From contig NZ_CP107902.1 in assembly GCF_036013935.1 (NCBI RefSeq), positions 6,791,001-6,855,000 on the forward strand: 64,000 nucleotides of DNA. The letters are read 5' to 3'. Source of the stretch: Streptomyces sp. NBC_00461 (GTDB lineage: Bacteria; Actinomycetota; Actinomycetes; Streptomycetales; Streptomycetaceae). The notes under the pieces are model-generated. The model saw only the letters and a program-made list of their open reading frames with translations. It was not told where the DNA came from and ran no database searches. Both the position numbers and the translations under genes were made by a program. Of this stretch, positions 35,460-43,103 are shown in pieces (position 1 is the stretch's first letter; every line of letters begins with the position of its first letter).

Positions 35460-35549
35460 ATCACCTTTGAAACACCGTGAGTTGAGAAAGGACGGGACAC
35501 GCCGACGAACGAGTGATGATCCACAGTCCGCCGCCGCGGAACCGGAATC

Positions 35550-36158
35550 GTGCCGCACATGATCACAACTCGCCTGCGGCGGCGGGCCGCTGCCGCCGTC
35601 CTGTCCCTCGCGGCCGTCCTCGCCACGACGGCCGCGACCGTCCCCACCGTCACCCCCGCGAAGGCCGCCGCGCCTGCCTGTCCCCAGTTCGCCGACCCGG
35701 TCGAGGCGGCGGCCGACCACCGCGTCGACGTCGACCGCATCACCCCCGAACCGGTCTGGCGCAAGACCTGCGGCACGCTCTACCGCAGCGACAACCGCGG
35801 CCCGGGAGTCGTCTTCGAGCAGGGTTTCCAGCCCAAGGACGTCATCGGCGGCCAGTACGACATCGAGCAGTACGTCCTCGTCAACCAGCCCTCGCCGTAC
35901 GTCTCGACGACGTACGACCACGACCTGTACAAGACCTGGCACAAGTCGGGCTACAACTACTACATCGACGCTCCCGGCGGCGTCGACGTCAACAAGACCA
36001 TCGGCGACACCCACAAGTGGGCCGACCAGGTCGAGGTCGCCTTCCCCGGCGGCATCGCGCGGCAGTACGTCATCGGCGTCTGCCCGGTCGACAAGAAGAC
36101 CAAGACCGAGATCATGAACGACTGCGAGAGCAATCCGTACTACGCGCCCTGGCACTGA
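35550..36158 (+). CDS. Secreted ScARP-like guanine-specific ADP-ribosyltransferase (pierisin family)
   Basis: 202 residues. Signal peptide to about residue 39 (TPAKAAA), then a compact ADP-ribosyltransferase. The R-S-E signature is visible: Arg79 in LYRSD, the STT motif 119-121 in YVSTTYD, and Gln160-x-Glu162 in ADQVEVAFPGG. The Gln two residues before the catalytic Glu is typical of this clade. Four Cys (44, 74, 178, 192) could form two disulfides. The sequence matches what I recall of S. coelicolor ScARP (SCO5461) and Scabin, which ADP-ribosylate guanine bases, nucleosides and DNA. GTG 35550 or ATG 35559 may be the start. The 3' end overlaps the convergent GNAT gene by 47 bp. No antitoxin or macrodomain gene is adjacent. 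Confidence 0.9.
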   Translation: MPHMITTRLRRRAAAAVLSLAAVLATTAATVPTVTPAKAAAPACPQFADPVEAAADHRVDVDRITPEPVWRKTCGTLYRSDNRGPGVVFEQGFQPKDVIGGQYDIEQYVLVNQPSPYVSTTYDHDLYKTWHKSGYNYYIDAPGGVDVNKTIGDTHKWADQVEVAFPGGIARQYVIGVCPVDKKTKTEIMNDCESNPYYAPWH

Positions 36159-36804
36159 GTCCCGACACGGCCCGGCGGGCGAGGAGCAGCGCCTCCGAGC
36201 CCACCGGACGGTAGCCCGCCGCCTGGAACGTCCGCATGCTGCGGGCGTTCCCCGGCGCGACCTGCGCCCACAGCGGCTCGGTGACGAGGTGCCGGGCGGC
36301 GGTCACGAGCCGCCGGCCCAGCCCCCGGTGCCGTACGTGCTCGTCCACCTCCACCGAGACCTCAAGCCGCCCGCCGATCCCGCGCCCCGTCACGAGCACA
36401 CCGCCCTCGGCCGCCCACGCGCGCACCTCGTCGCGCCGCCCGCGCGCGTAGACGGCGCGGGAGTGGGCGGCGTCCTCGATCTCCCGCAGGGTGAGCGGCG
36501 GTTCACCCGGCAGCGGGGAGCCGACCAGCATGGCGTCGACGGTTTCGGCCCCGCGTCCCGTCCGCTCCATGAACGCCGCCAGGAACCGCGGATGCATGGG
36601 CGCCGCCAGCTCGTCGCAGTCCACGGTGCGCAGCGTCTCGTGGATCCACTGCGGATCCTCGTCCGTGAACACGACGGCGTGCGCGGTGAAGGCGAGGACA
36701 CCCGCGTCCCGGGCGCAGGCCTGCGGGACCACCGTCGTACGACCGTCCGCCGGCGGGAAGACACCGCGGGCGGCCGCGTCGAGAATGTCCCGCAGAGTCT
36801 CCAT
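36112..36804 (-). CDS. GNAT-family N-acetyltransferase
   Basis: 230 residues. The acetyl-CoA-binding segment is VSVEVDEHVRHRGLGRRLVTAARHL (R-x-x-G-L-G-R type), followed by WAQVAPGNARSMRTFQAAGYRPVGSEALL, the C-terminal GNAT half. The N-terminal ~120 residues are specific to this subfamily. ATG 36802-36804 has AAGGAG seven bases upstream. The gene is divergent from the MerR gene (49 bp apart), which may regulate it. The last 47 bp are antisense to the ADP-ribosyltransferase 3' end. The acceptor is unknown. Confidence 0.88.
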   Translation of the reverse strand: METLRDILDAAARGVFPPADGRTTVVPQACARDAGVLAFTAHAVVFTDEDPQWIHETLRTVDCDELAAPMHPRFLAAFMERTGRGAETVDAMLVGSPLPGEPPLTLREIEDAAHSRAVYARGRRDEVRAWAAEGGVLVTGRGIGGRLEVSVEVDEHVRHRGLGRRLVTAARHLVTEPLWAQVAPGNARSMRTFQAAGYRPVGSEALLLARRAVSGLSARARSTDCSRSRS

Positions 36805-36853
36805 CGCCGCGCTCCTTGAGTCTCCACCCACTGGAAGGCCCAGACTCCCAGAC

Positions 36854-37765
36854 ATGATCGATGACGGCACCGGCCTTTTCACCATCGGCGAGCTGGCCCG
36901 GGCCACCGGGCTGACCGTGCGGACCATCCGTTACTGGTCCGACGAGGGTGTCCTGACCCCGGTGACCCGCTCCACGGGCGGCTACCGGCTCTACGACGCC
37001 GGGTCCGCCGCCCGCCTGGAACTGATCCGCACGCTGCGCGAGCTGGGCCTCGGCCTGGACGACGTGCGCAGGGTGCTGGACGGGGAGCGGACGGTCGCTC
37101 AGGTCGCGGCGGCCCATGTGATGGCGCTGGACGCGCAGATCGACTCGCTGCGGGTGACCCGTGCGGTGCTGTCGACCGTGGCACGACGCGGTTCGACCGC
37201 AGAGGAGATGACCCTGATGAACAGACTGGCGCGGCTGTCGGCAGCCGAGCGCAGGCGGATCCTGCAGGAGTTCGTGGACGAGACGTTCCACGGGCTGGAC
37301 CTGGCGGACCCGGAGATCCGGGAGCGGATGCGCACGAGCGCCCTCGACCTGCCTCAGGACCCGACGCCCGAGCAGGTGGACGCCTGGGTGGAACTGGCCG
37401 AGATGGTCCAGGATCCGCAGTTCCGGGCGCAGATGCGGCAGGCGGCCGAGTTCAACGCCGCCGACCGGGGCGAGGACACCCCGCGTGGCGCGTCCATGTG
37501 GTTCTTCAAGCGGCTGGTCGAGCTGGTGGGGAAGGCCCGCGAGCAGGGCGTCGCCCCCGAGTCCCCGCAGGCCGACAGGGTGCTGGCGGACCTCCTCGGC
37601 AATGCCGACCGGGCCGCCGTACTGGAACGCATGAAGGCGACCCACAACCTGCGCCTGGCCCGGTACCGGGAGCTGATGGCCGTTCTCAAGGGAACGACGC
37701 TCTCGGCGCACGAGGAGGAGTTCGCCTGGGTGGTCGCCGCACTGGAGTCTCGAACGGCCAGCTAA
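36854..37765 (+). CDS. MerR-family transcriptional regulator
   Basis: 303 residues. The N-terminal MerR helix-turn-helix is clear (FTIGELARATGLTVRTIRYWSDEGVLTPVTRSTGGYRLYDAGSAARL), followed by the dimerisation coiled coil (about 75-115). The long C-terminal half (about 130-303) is an all-alpha effector region with no cysteine cluster, so metal sensing is unlikely; a TipA-like ligand-binding role is possible but not shown. ATG 36854. It is divergent from the GNAT gene and 66 bp upstream of cabC. Confidence 0.92.
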   Translation: MIDDGTGLFTIGELARATGLTVRTIRYWSDEGVLTPVTRSTGGYRLYDAGSAARLELIRTLRELGLGLDDVRRVLDGERTVAQVAAAHVMALDAQIDSLRVTRAVLSTVARRGSTAEEMTLMNRLARLSAAERRRILQEFVDETFHGLDLADPEIRERMRTSALDLPQDPTPEQVDAWVELAEMVQDPQFRAQMRQAAEFNAADRGEDTPRGASMWFFKRLVELVGKAREQGVAPESPQADRVLADLLGNADRAAVLERMKATHNLRLARYRELMAVLKGTTLSAHEEEFAWVVAALESRTAS

Positions 37766-37769
37766 TCTG

Positions 37770-37810
37770 ACCTGCGTCAGCAAGACGGCAAGACGGCAAG
37801 ACACGCAGGT
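37770..37810 (+). repeat. Inverted repeat with tandem CAAGACGG loop upstream of cabC
   Basis: Arms ACCTGCGT (37770-37777) and ACGCAGGT (37803-37810) are perfect complements. The loop contains repeated CAAGACGG units (three, the last partial). It lies in the only gap between the MerR gene and cabC, so it may be a terminator for one or an operator for the other. Confidence 0.45.
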
Positions 37811-37831
37811 ACGGAGAAAAGGGGCGGATCG

Positions 37832-38044
37832 GTGGCGGACATCGAAGAGGCGCGCAAGGATTTCCAGCGGATCGACACTGACGGTGACGGCTTCATCACC
37901 GCCGCCGAGTTCAAGACCGCCCTTGCCCAGGGGGGCGACTGGAACGTCACCGAGACGGTCGCCGAGGCGATCATCAAGACGCGTGACCTGAACGGCGACA
38001 AGGTGCTGTCGTTCGACGAGTTCTGGGCGTACCTCAACAAGTAG
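37832..38044 (+). CDS. cabC: Two-EF-hand calcium-binding protein (CabC-type)
   Basis: 70-residue cytoplasmic protein. It has two EF-hand loops, DTDGDGFITAAE and DLNGDKVLSFDE, each with the canonical 12-residue spacing and terminal Glu. The second loop has Lys at position 6, where Gly is usual, so its calcium affinity may be lower. The length and sequence match Streptomyces CabC. By my recollection, S. coelicolor CabC buffers calcium and affects aerial growth and sporulation timing. The GTG start follows AGGGGCGG. A strong hairpin lies 8 bp after the stop. Confidence 0.9.
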   Translation: MADIEEARKDFQRIDTDGDGFITAAEFKTALAQGGDWNVTETVAEAIIKTRDLNGDKVLSFDEFWAYLNK

Positions 38045-38052
38045 CACGCACA

Positions 38053-38087
38053 GGGGGTGCCCGTCCGCGAGCCGGACGGGCACCCCC
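38053..38087. terminator. Bidirectional terminator, cabC and AraC gene
   Basis: Perfect 15-bp stem, GGGGGTGCCCGTCCG (38053-38067) and its complement (38073-38087), with a 5-nt loop, followed by TTC. It lies between convergent genes and can serve both. Confidence 0.85.
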
Positions 38088-38107
38088 TTCGTCATGCCGG
38101 GCGGCGG

Positions 38108-39016
38108 CTAGGAGGCGCGCCTTCGGTACTGGCCCGGCGCCACCCCGTACGCCCGTTTGAAGGCCTTGGCGAAGGCGAACTCCGAGGCGTAGCCCGCGCG
38201 TCCGGCCACCTGGCGCAGGGGCAGGTCCTCCTCGCGCAGCAGGCGGCCGGCGGTCGTCATGCGCCACCAGGTGAGGTAGGCGAGCGGGGGTTCCCCGACG
38301 AGCGTGGTGAAGCGGCGGGCGAAGGCCGCGCGGGACAGGCCGCCCGCGGCGCCGAGTTCCTCGACCGTCCAGGCGTGGGCCGGGTCCCCGTGGATGGCGC
38401 GCAGGGCCGCCGCCACGGCCGGGTCGGCGAGCGCGGCCGACCAGCCGGTGCCATGGTGCTCCCGCTGCCACCAGGCGCGCAGGATGTACAGCAGCAGGGT
38501 GTCCAGCAGCGAGGTGACGATGGCGTCCGAGCCGGGCCGGCGCTCCTCCAGCTCCATGCCCAGCAGCTCCACCGCCGCCCGCAGCGAGCGGTGCGCGCCG
38601 ACCTGGGCGGGCAGGTGCACCACCTCGGGCAGCTCGGTCAGCAGACGGTGGGCGCGACTGTGGTCCATCTTGTAGGCGCCGCACAGCATGACCGTGTCCG
38701 GTGCCGACTCCCTTGGCGCGGGCGGTGGTTCGGGCCACCGCCCGTCCGGCCCCGGCCGGACCTCCTCCAGCGGCACGTCGAGCCCGCTGGCCAGCGCGTG
38801 TCCCCGCCCGTGCGCCAGGAACACCACGTCCCCCGGCCCGACCGCTACGGGCTCGCCCTCCGACGGGATCAGCCAGGCCGACCCGCGCAGGATCACATGG
38901 AAGCCGGCCCCCTCCGCGGCCTCGAACCGCATGCCCCAGGGCGCGTACTTGTCCCGGCGCGAGGAGTGCGGCCGCCCGGTGCGCATCGCGCCCACGGCGT
39001 CACTGAGTACGTCCAT
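38108..39016 (-). CDS. AraC-family regulator with cupin sensor domain
   Basis: 302 residues. The N-terminal cupin (Cupin_6/AraC_binding type, about 10-180) has FHVILRGSAWLIPSEGEPVAVGPGDVVFLAHGRGHAL. The C-terminal AraC tandem helix-turn-helix (about 205-302) has WTVEELGAAGGLSRAAFARRFTTLVGEPPLAYL and LRQVAGRAGYASEFAFAKAFKRAYGVAPGQYR. ATG 39014-39016 is preferred to an in-frame site 66 bp upstream. It is divergent from the oxidoreductase gene (101 bp gap) and is its likely regulator. Confidence 0.93.
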   Translation of the reverse strand: MDVLSDAVGAMRTGRPHSSRRDKYAPWGMRFEAAEGAGFHVILRGSAWLIPSEGEPVAVGPGDVVFLAHGRGHALASGLDVPLEEVRPGPDGRWPEPPPAPRESAPDTVMLCGAYKMDHSRAHRLLTELPEVVHLPAQVGAHRSLRAAVELLGMELEERRPGSDAIVTSLLDTLLLYILRAWWQREHHGTGWSAALADPAVAAALRAIHGDPAHAWTVEELGAAGGLSRAAFARRFTTLVGEPPLAYLTWWRMTTAGRLLREEDLPLRQVAGRAGYASEFAFAKAFKRAYGVAPGQYRRRAS

Positions 39017-39117
39017 GCCCGTACGGTATCCACAGCCGCGAGGGAGAAGACGATCGGACAGGAAAACGAGATCGGCGGACATGGATCGTCTCGCGACGGC
39101 CTCCTAGCGTTTCCTGT

Positions 39118-40119
39118 ATGCCAACCACCGCACGTACCGTGCTCTTCCATGAAATCGGCGGACCCGAGGTCCTGCGGGTCGAGGACGTGACCGTCCGCGA
39201 CCCGGGCCCGGGCCAAGTCCTCGTCCGGGTCGAGGCGTTGGGCCTCAACCGCGCCGAAGCCCTCTTCCGCGCCGGGGCCTACTACTACCAGCCCACGCTC
39301 CCCGCCTCCCGCCTCGGCTACGAGGCCGCCGGCGTCGTCGAGGCGATCGGCGAGGGCGTCACCGAACTCGCCGTCGGCGACCCGGTGATGACCGGCCCCG
39401 GCATCGAGATGAGCGCCCAGGGCGTCTACGGCGAGCGGGTCGTCCTGCCCGACACCGCCGTCGTTCGCCGCCCCGACTCCGTCGACGCGGTCACCGGAGC
39501 GGCGGCCTGGCTGACGTACACGACCGCGTACGGCAGCCTGCTGGAGACCGCCGGCCTCAGGCCCGGCGACCACGTTCTGATCACTGGCGCGTCCAGCGGC
39601 GTCGGCACCGCGGCCCTCCAGGTCGCCCGCCGCATCGGAGCGATCCCGCTCGCCACCACCCGCACCGAGGGGAAACGCCGGCACCTGCTGGAGCTGGGCG
39701 CGACGGAGGTCATCGTCACCGGGGAGTCGGAGCCGGAGGCCGTGGCCAAGGAGGTCAAGCGGCTCACCGGGGGCAAGGGCGTCGAGGTGATGTTCGACGC
39801 GATCGGCGGCCCCGGATTCCGCCCGCTGGCCGAGAGCCTTGCGCCCGGCGGCTCCGTGGTGGTCTACGGCTGGCTGGACCCCCGCCCCGCCGAGATCCCG
39901 TGGAGCTGGCCCTTCACCCTCCACACGTACGCCAACATGACCCTGACCACGACCCCCGACGGCCGCCGCCGCTCCACCGCCTTCCTCAACGCCGGACTCG
40001 CCGACGGCGGCTTCCGCCCGGTCGTGGGCGAGGTCCTCGACGGCCTCGACCGCATCCGGGACGCCCATCGCCTGATGGAGTCCAACCGGCACACGGGCAA
40101 GATCGTCGTACGGATCTGA
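39118..40119 (+). CDS. MDR-family quinone oxidoreductase/alcohol dehydrogenase-like
   Basis: 333 residues. GroES-like N-domain with LGLNRAEALFRAGAYYYQP and LGYEAAGVVEAIGEGV, then a Rossmann domain with GDHVLITGASSGVGTAALQVARRIG. The zinc-binding Cys/His pattern of true alcohol dehydrogenases is missing, which points to a NADPH:quinone or enone reductase. ATG 39118. It is divergent from the AraC gene, a common regulator-enzyme pairing for reactive carbonyl or quinone response. Confidence 0.93.
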   Translation: MPTTARTVLFHEIGGPEVLRVEDVTVRDPGPGQVLVRVEALGLNRAEALFRAGAYYYQPTLPASRLGYEAAGVVEAIGEGVTELAVGDPVMTGPGIEMSAQGVYGERVVLPDTAVVRRPDSVDAVTGAAAWLTYTTAYGSLLETAGLRPGDHVLITGASSGVGTAALQVARRIGAIPLATTRTEGKRRHLLELGATEVIVTGESEPEAVAKEVKRLTGGKGVEVMFDAIGGPGFRPLAESLAPGGSVVVYGWLDPRPAEIPWSWPFTLHTYANMTLTTTPDGRRRSTAFLNAGLADGGFRPVVGEVLDGLDRIRDAHRLMESNRHTGKIVVRI

Positions 40120-40242
40120 GCGGGATCGTCGTACGGCCGGGCGCGGTCACCCGTTCGCAGCGGCCCGCGGAATAGTCAGGGAGCCCCCGGGGTTGACGCC
40201 GCCCAGACGCATGCGTGTGCATCGACCTTGGAAGGGCCTGTC

Positions 40243-40905
40243 ATGAAGATCGGCATCATCGGCGCGGGCAACATCGGCGGCAACCTCACCAGGCGGCTCA
40301 CCGCCCTCGGACACGACGTCTCCGTCGCCAACTCCCGCGGGCCCGAGACGCTCACCGCGCTGGCCGAGGAGACCGGCGCGAGGGCGGTACGGGTGGAGGA
40401 GGCGGCGCGCGGTGCGGAGGTCGTGGTGATCACGATCCCCGTCAAGGCGATCCCGAACCTGCCGAAGGGCGTCCTCGACGGCGCCGCGGAGAACGTCGTG
40501 GTGATCGACACCGGCAACTACTACCCGCAGCAGCGCGACGGCAGGATCGCGGCGATCGAGGACGAGGGCCTCACAGAGAGCGCCTGGACGGCGGACCGCA
40601 TCGGCCACACCGTGATCAAGGCGTTCAACGGCACCTATGCCCAGGACATCCTGGAACGCCCGCGCCCGGCCGGCGACCCCGACCGCATGGCGCTCCCGGT
40701 CGCGGGCGACGACGAGGTGGCGAAGCGAACGGTACGGGCCCTGATCGACGATCTCGGCTTCGACACCGTAGACGCCGGCGGCCTGGAGGACTCCTGGCGG
40801 CAGCAGCCCGGCACACCGGTGTACGGGCTGCGCGAGGGTGTCGACGGGGTCACCAAGGCCCTCGCGGAGGCGCCGCAGGAGCGCCCGGCGGACTTCCGCG
40901 CGTAA
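40243..40905 (+). CDS. NADPH-dependent F420 reductase-like / NAD(P)-binding oxidoreductase
   Basis: 220 residues. Rossmann start MKIGIIGAGNIGGNLTRRLTALGHDVSVANSRGPETL, with the Ser-Arg after the second strand that favours NADP. Further family segments are VITIPVKAIPNLPKGVL, VIDTGNYYPQQRDG and VIKAFNGTYAQDI. This family (F420_oxidored) includes F420:NADP reductases and related proteins; the cofactor cannot be proved here. ATG 40243 follows GGAAGGG; an in-frame ATG 15 bp upstream has no ribosome binding site. It stands alone. Confidence 0.9.
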   Translation: MKIGIIGAGNIGGNLTRRLTALGHDVSVANSRGPETLTALAEETGARAVRVEEAARGAEVVVITIPVKAIPNLPKGVLDGAAENVVVIDTGNYYPQQRDGRIAAIEDEGLTESAWTADRIGHTVIKAFNGTYAQDILERPRPAGDPDRMALPVAGDDEVAKRTVRALIDDLGFDTVDAGGLEDSWRQQPGTPVYGLREGVDGVTKALAEAPQERPADFRA

Positions 40906-40928
40906 GGGCCGCAAAAGGGGCGCAAAAG

Positions 40929-41037
40929 GGCCGCAACGGCCGTGGGCCGCACAGCCACACGGCCATCCAGTCGCATGCCTGTGTGACTGTGCGGCTGTGC
41001 GGCTGTGCGGCTGTGTGAGCGTGTGGCCGTTGCGGCC
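40929..41037. repeat. Long imperfect inverted repeat with GTGCGGCTG tandem copies
   Basis: The ends GGCCGCAACGGCC (40929-40941) and GGCCGTTGCGGCC (41025-41037) are perfect complements. Inside, GGCCGCACAGCC on the left can pair with any of three tandem GTGCGGCTG units (about 40988-41014) on the right. It fills the gap between convergent genes and probably acts as a bidirectional terminator. Confidence 0.7.
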
Positions 41038-41044
41038 GTGTCGC

Positions 41045-41587
41045 TCAGACGATCTCCAGTGGCCGGTGCGGTCCGTCCGGCAGTTCGACCTTCACCGGAT
41101 CCCCGGGCCGCACCGTCCCGCCGCTGACGACGACGCTCATGATCCCGGCCTTGAGCTGGAGCGTGCCGTCGCTGTCCCGCCCGACGACCCGCTTCAGCAG
41201 CCCGTGCTGGAACTTGTCGATCTGCAGACAGGGGTTGCGCAGCCCCGTGACCTCGACGACGGCCTCCGTCCCCAGCCGCAGCAGCGTTCCGGCGGGCAGG
41301 GCGAGGAGATCGATCCCGCGCGTGGTGACGTTCTCCCCGAGCTGCCCGGCCAGCACCTCGAACCCGGCCTCCCGGACCTCCTCGAACAGCTCCTCGTGTA
41401 TGAGGTGCACCTGCCGAAGATTCGGCTGCGAGGGGTCCCTCGCCACCCGGGACCGGTGTTTCACCGTCGTACCGGCGTGCACGTCCCCCTCCACCCCGAG
41501 CCCTGCGAGCAAAGTGATGCTCTGCCGGTTCGGCTTGGTGAACGAGTACCCGCCGTTGCTGCTGACCGCACTGACTGCCCCACCCAT
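41045..41587 (-). CDS. MOSC-domain protein
   Basis: 180 residues covering one MOSC domain: GLGVEGDVHAGTTVKHRSRVARDPSQPNLRQVHLIHEEL, GENVTTRGIDLLALPAGTLLRLG, and the conserved Cys in VTGLRNPCLQID. MOSC proteins bind molybdenum cofactor or sulfur-carrier intermediates, some acting in YiiM-like detoxification of N-hydroxylated compounds. There is no fused ferredoxin or PLP domain. ATG 41585-41587. It starts 66 bp from the stop of the CHAT gene, on the same strand. Confidence 0.92.
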   Translation of the reverse strand: MGGAVSAVSSNGGYSFTKPNRQSITLLAGLGVEGDVHAGTTVKHRSRVARDPSQPNLRQVHLIHEELFEEVREAGFEVLAGQLGENVTTRGIDLLALPAGTLLRLGTEAVVEVTGLRNPCLQIDKFQHGLLKRVVGRDSDGTLQLKAGIMSVVVSGGTVRPGDPVKVELPDGPHRPLEIV

Positions 41588-41653
41588 CGTGAGGAGCTCC
41601 CCTCTTCCGTCTTGCCCCCACCGTACGACGACTGCTGCGCCGCAGGTCGGGAC

Positions 41654-42511
41654 TTATACGGCCGCCCGCCGCGCCAGCACGAGCCCTCGTGCGTCGCCGG
41701 CCGTCATGGTGACCTGCGCCGCCCCGAGCGCGAAGGCCGCCGGCACATCGCGGCCGCGCCGCAGGCCCTCGTAGAAACCGCGGCTGAACGAGGCCGCGTC
41801 CTCGTCCAGCAGGGGGTGCCGAGAGCCGATGGAGAAGTCGGCGCACGACGTGAAGTCCCGCAGATCTCCGCCGAGATGACAGCCGGCCAGGACCAGGCAG
41901 TGCACGCCGCCGATCGCGGTCAGCGCCTGCGCGAGCCAGTCCGTGCGCACCGGTGCCGTCGCACCGTCGGGCGCCTCCATCAGCAGGAAACCGTCGGCCG
42001 AGCCGTGCCCGGCGAAGTGCACGACGTCCGGGCGGCCGTCGTCCAGCGCCGACACCACGTCGTCATTGCGCGCCGCCGCCCGCACCCGCAGGTCGATACG
42101 GCGGGACCCCGGCACCCGGACCGCGTCCTGAACACCGTCGAACTCCACGCCCAGCGCCAGCCGTTGCTCGGTCCGGGGCCCCGACATCAGGAAGAGCACC
42201 CGGGCCGGATCGGGCAGCCCGGAAAGCCGGTCGTCGAGGAGCTCCCTGAGCGCACGTGCACCCGGGTACTCGGCGAGAGCAGCCCTCAACAGCCCCTCCA
42301 GGGTGAAAGGGAACGCGCCGTGCTCCGTCAGCCGGCAGAGGGCGTACCAGCGCACGAGCGGCACCGCCTGGTCAGGCACCCGCGCCAGATCGCCGCCGAG
42401 CGGCTCCACCAGCAGCCGCGTCTCGGCGACCCCGGGATACAGCTCCGCCAACACCTTGACGACACCGTCCCGTTGCAGCCGGGCAGCAGTGAACTCCTCC
42501 ACGGGCCCCAC
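41654..42511 (-). CDS. EAD-CHAT caspase-like protein
   Basis: 285 residues. Residues 5-85 look like a bacterial effector-associated (death-like) domain: FTAARLQRDGVVKVLAELYPGVAETRLLVEPLG and VPLVRWYALCRLTEHGAFPFTLEGLLRAAL. The C-terminal CHAT-type caspase-fold domain has the His motif DVVHFAGHGSADG (His169) and the Cys motif CLVLAGCHLGG (probable nucleophile Cys211), then the helix DAASFSRGFYEGLRRGRDVPAAFALG. Such proteins are known from bacterial immunity and programmed-death networks; the substrate is unknown. GTG 42511 or GTG 42502 may be the start. It lies 34 bp behind a cytoplasmic-looking GH25 gene. Confidence 0.85.
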   Translation of the reverse strand: MGPVEEFTAARLQRDGVVKVLAELYPGVAETRLLVEPLGGDLARVPDQAVPLVRWYALCRLTEHGAFPFTLEGLLRAALAEYPGARALRELLDDRLSGLPDPARVLFLMSGPRTEQRLALGVEFDGVQDAVRVPGSRRIDLRVRAAARNDDVVSALDDGRPDVVHFAGHGSADGFLLMEAPDGATAPVRTDWLAQALTAIGGVHCLVLAGCHLGGDLRDFTSCADFSIGSRHPLLDEDAASFSRGFYEGLRRGRDVPAAFALGAAQVTMTAGDARGLVLARRAAV

Positions 42512-42545
42512 CCCCTCGGCCGAGGGTAGCCGTCAGGTGGTGCCG

Positions 42546-43103
42546 TCAGGCGTTGTCGGCCCACTCCTTCAGCGCGGCCTTGTCGGCGAAGTCCGCGACG
42601 TCCTTGTCGTGCGGCTCGCTGGTGTACTGGTGGAAGCGCCACTTGGCCTTGATGCGGGGCTTGCCGGCCGTGACGTAGTCGGCGATCCAGAGGCCGTCAC
42701 CGGCGTACGACGTGGTGTCGACGTTCAGCCAGAAGTCCTGGTTCGCATAGAGGATCACCTGGTTGTTCGGCCGCAGCTCCTTCACCTTGCGGATGAACAG
42801 GTCCTTCTCCGCGTTGCTCGCGTGCGTGCCGGCGCTGTTGCGCTCCCAGTCGACGGCGAGGATGTCGCCCGCCTTCTCGGGGGCGTGTCTGACGAAGTAC
42901 TCCGCCTGGGCCTGGAGGTTGCCCGGCCACAGGAAGTGGTAGAAGCCGACGACGAGACCGGCGTCACGACCCCGCTTCGTCTGGGCGGTGAGCCTCGGGT
43001 TGACGTACGAACGGCCCTCCGTCGCCTTGATGAAGACGAAGGAGAGACCGTCCGTGTCGTACGAGGAGGACTGGAACGCGCTTACGTCGATACCGCGCAG
43101 CAT
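42546..43103 (-). CDS. GH25 muramidase without signal peptide
   Basis: 185 residues, a minimal GH25 lysozyme barrel: MLRGIDVSAFQ (catalytic-site Asp6), SFVFIKATEGRSYVNPRLTAQTKRGRDAGLVVGFYHFLWPG, and ILAVDWERN (Asp85 and Glu87, the DxE catalytic pair). It would cleave the MurNAc-GlcNAc bond of peptidoglycan. It has no signal peptide, membrane helix or wall-binding domain, unlike most exported Streptomyces GH25 enzymes. It precedes the EAD-CHAT gene on the same strand by 34 bp, so they are probably co-transcribed. How it reaches the wall is not apparent. Confidence 0.9.
   Translation of the reverse strand: MLRGIDVSAFQSSSYDTDGLSFVFIKATEGRSYVNPRLTAQTKRGRDAGLVVGFYHFLWPGNLQAQAEYFVRHAPEKAGDILAVDWERNSAGTHASNAEKDLFIRKVKELRPNNQVILYANQDFWLNVDTTSYAGDGLWIADYVTAGKPRIKAKWRFHQYTSEPHDKDVADFADKAALKEWADNA

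Noticed and set aside
40929..41037. CRISPR array
   Set aside because: The three GTGCGGCTG units are directly abutting 9-mers without spacers, and no cas genes are nearby.
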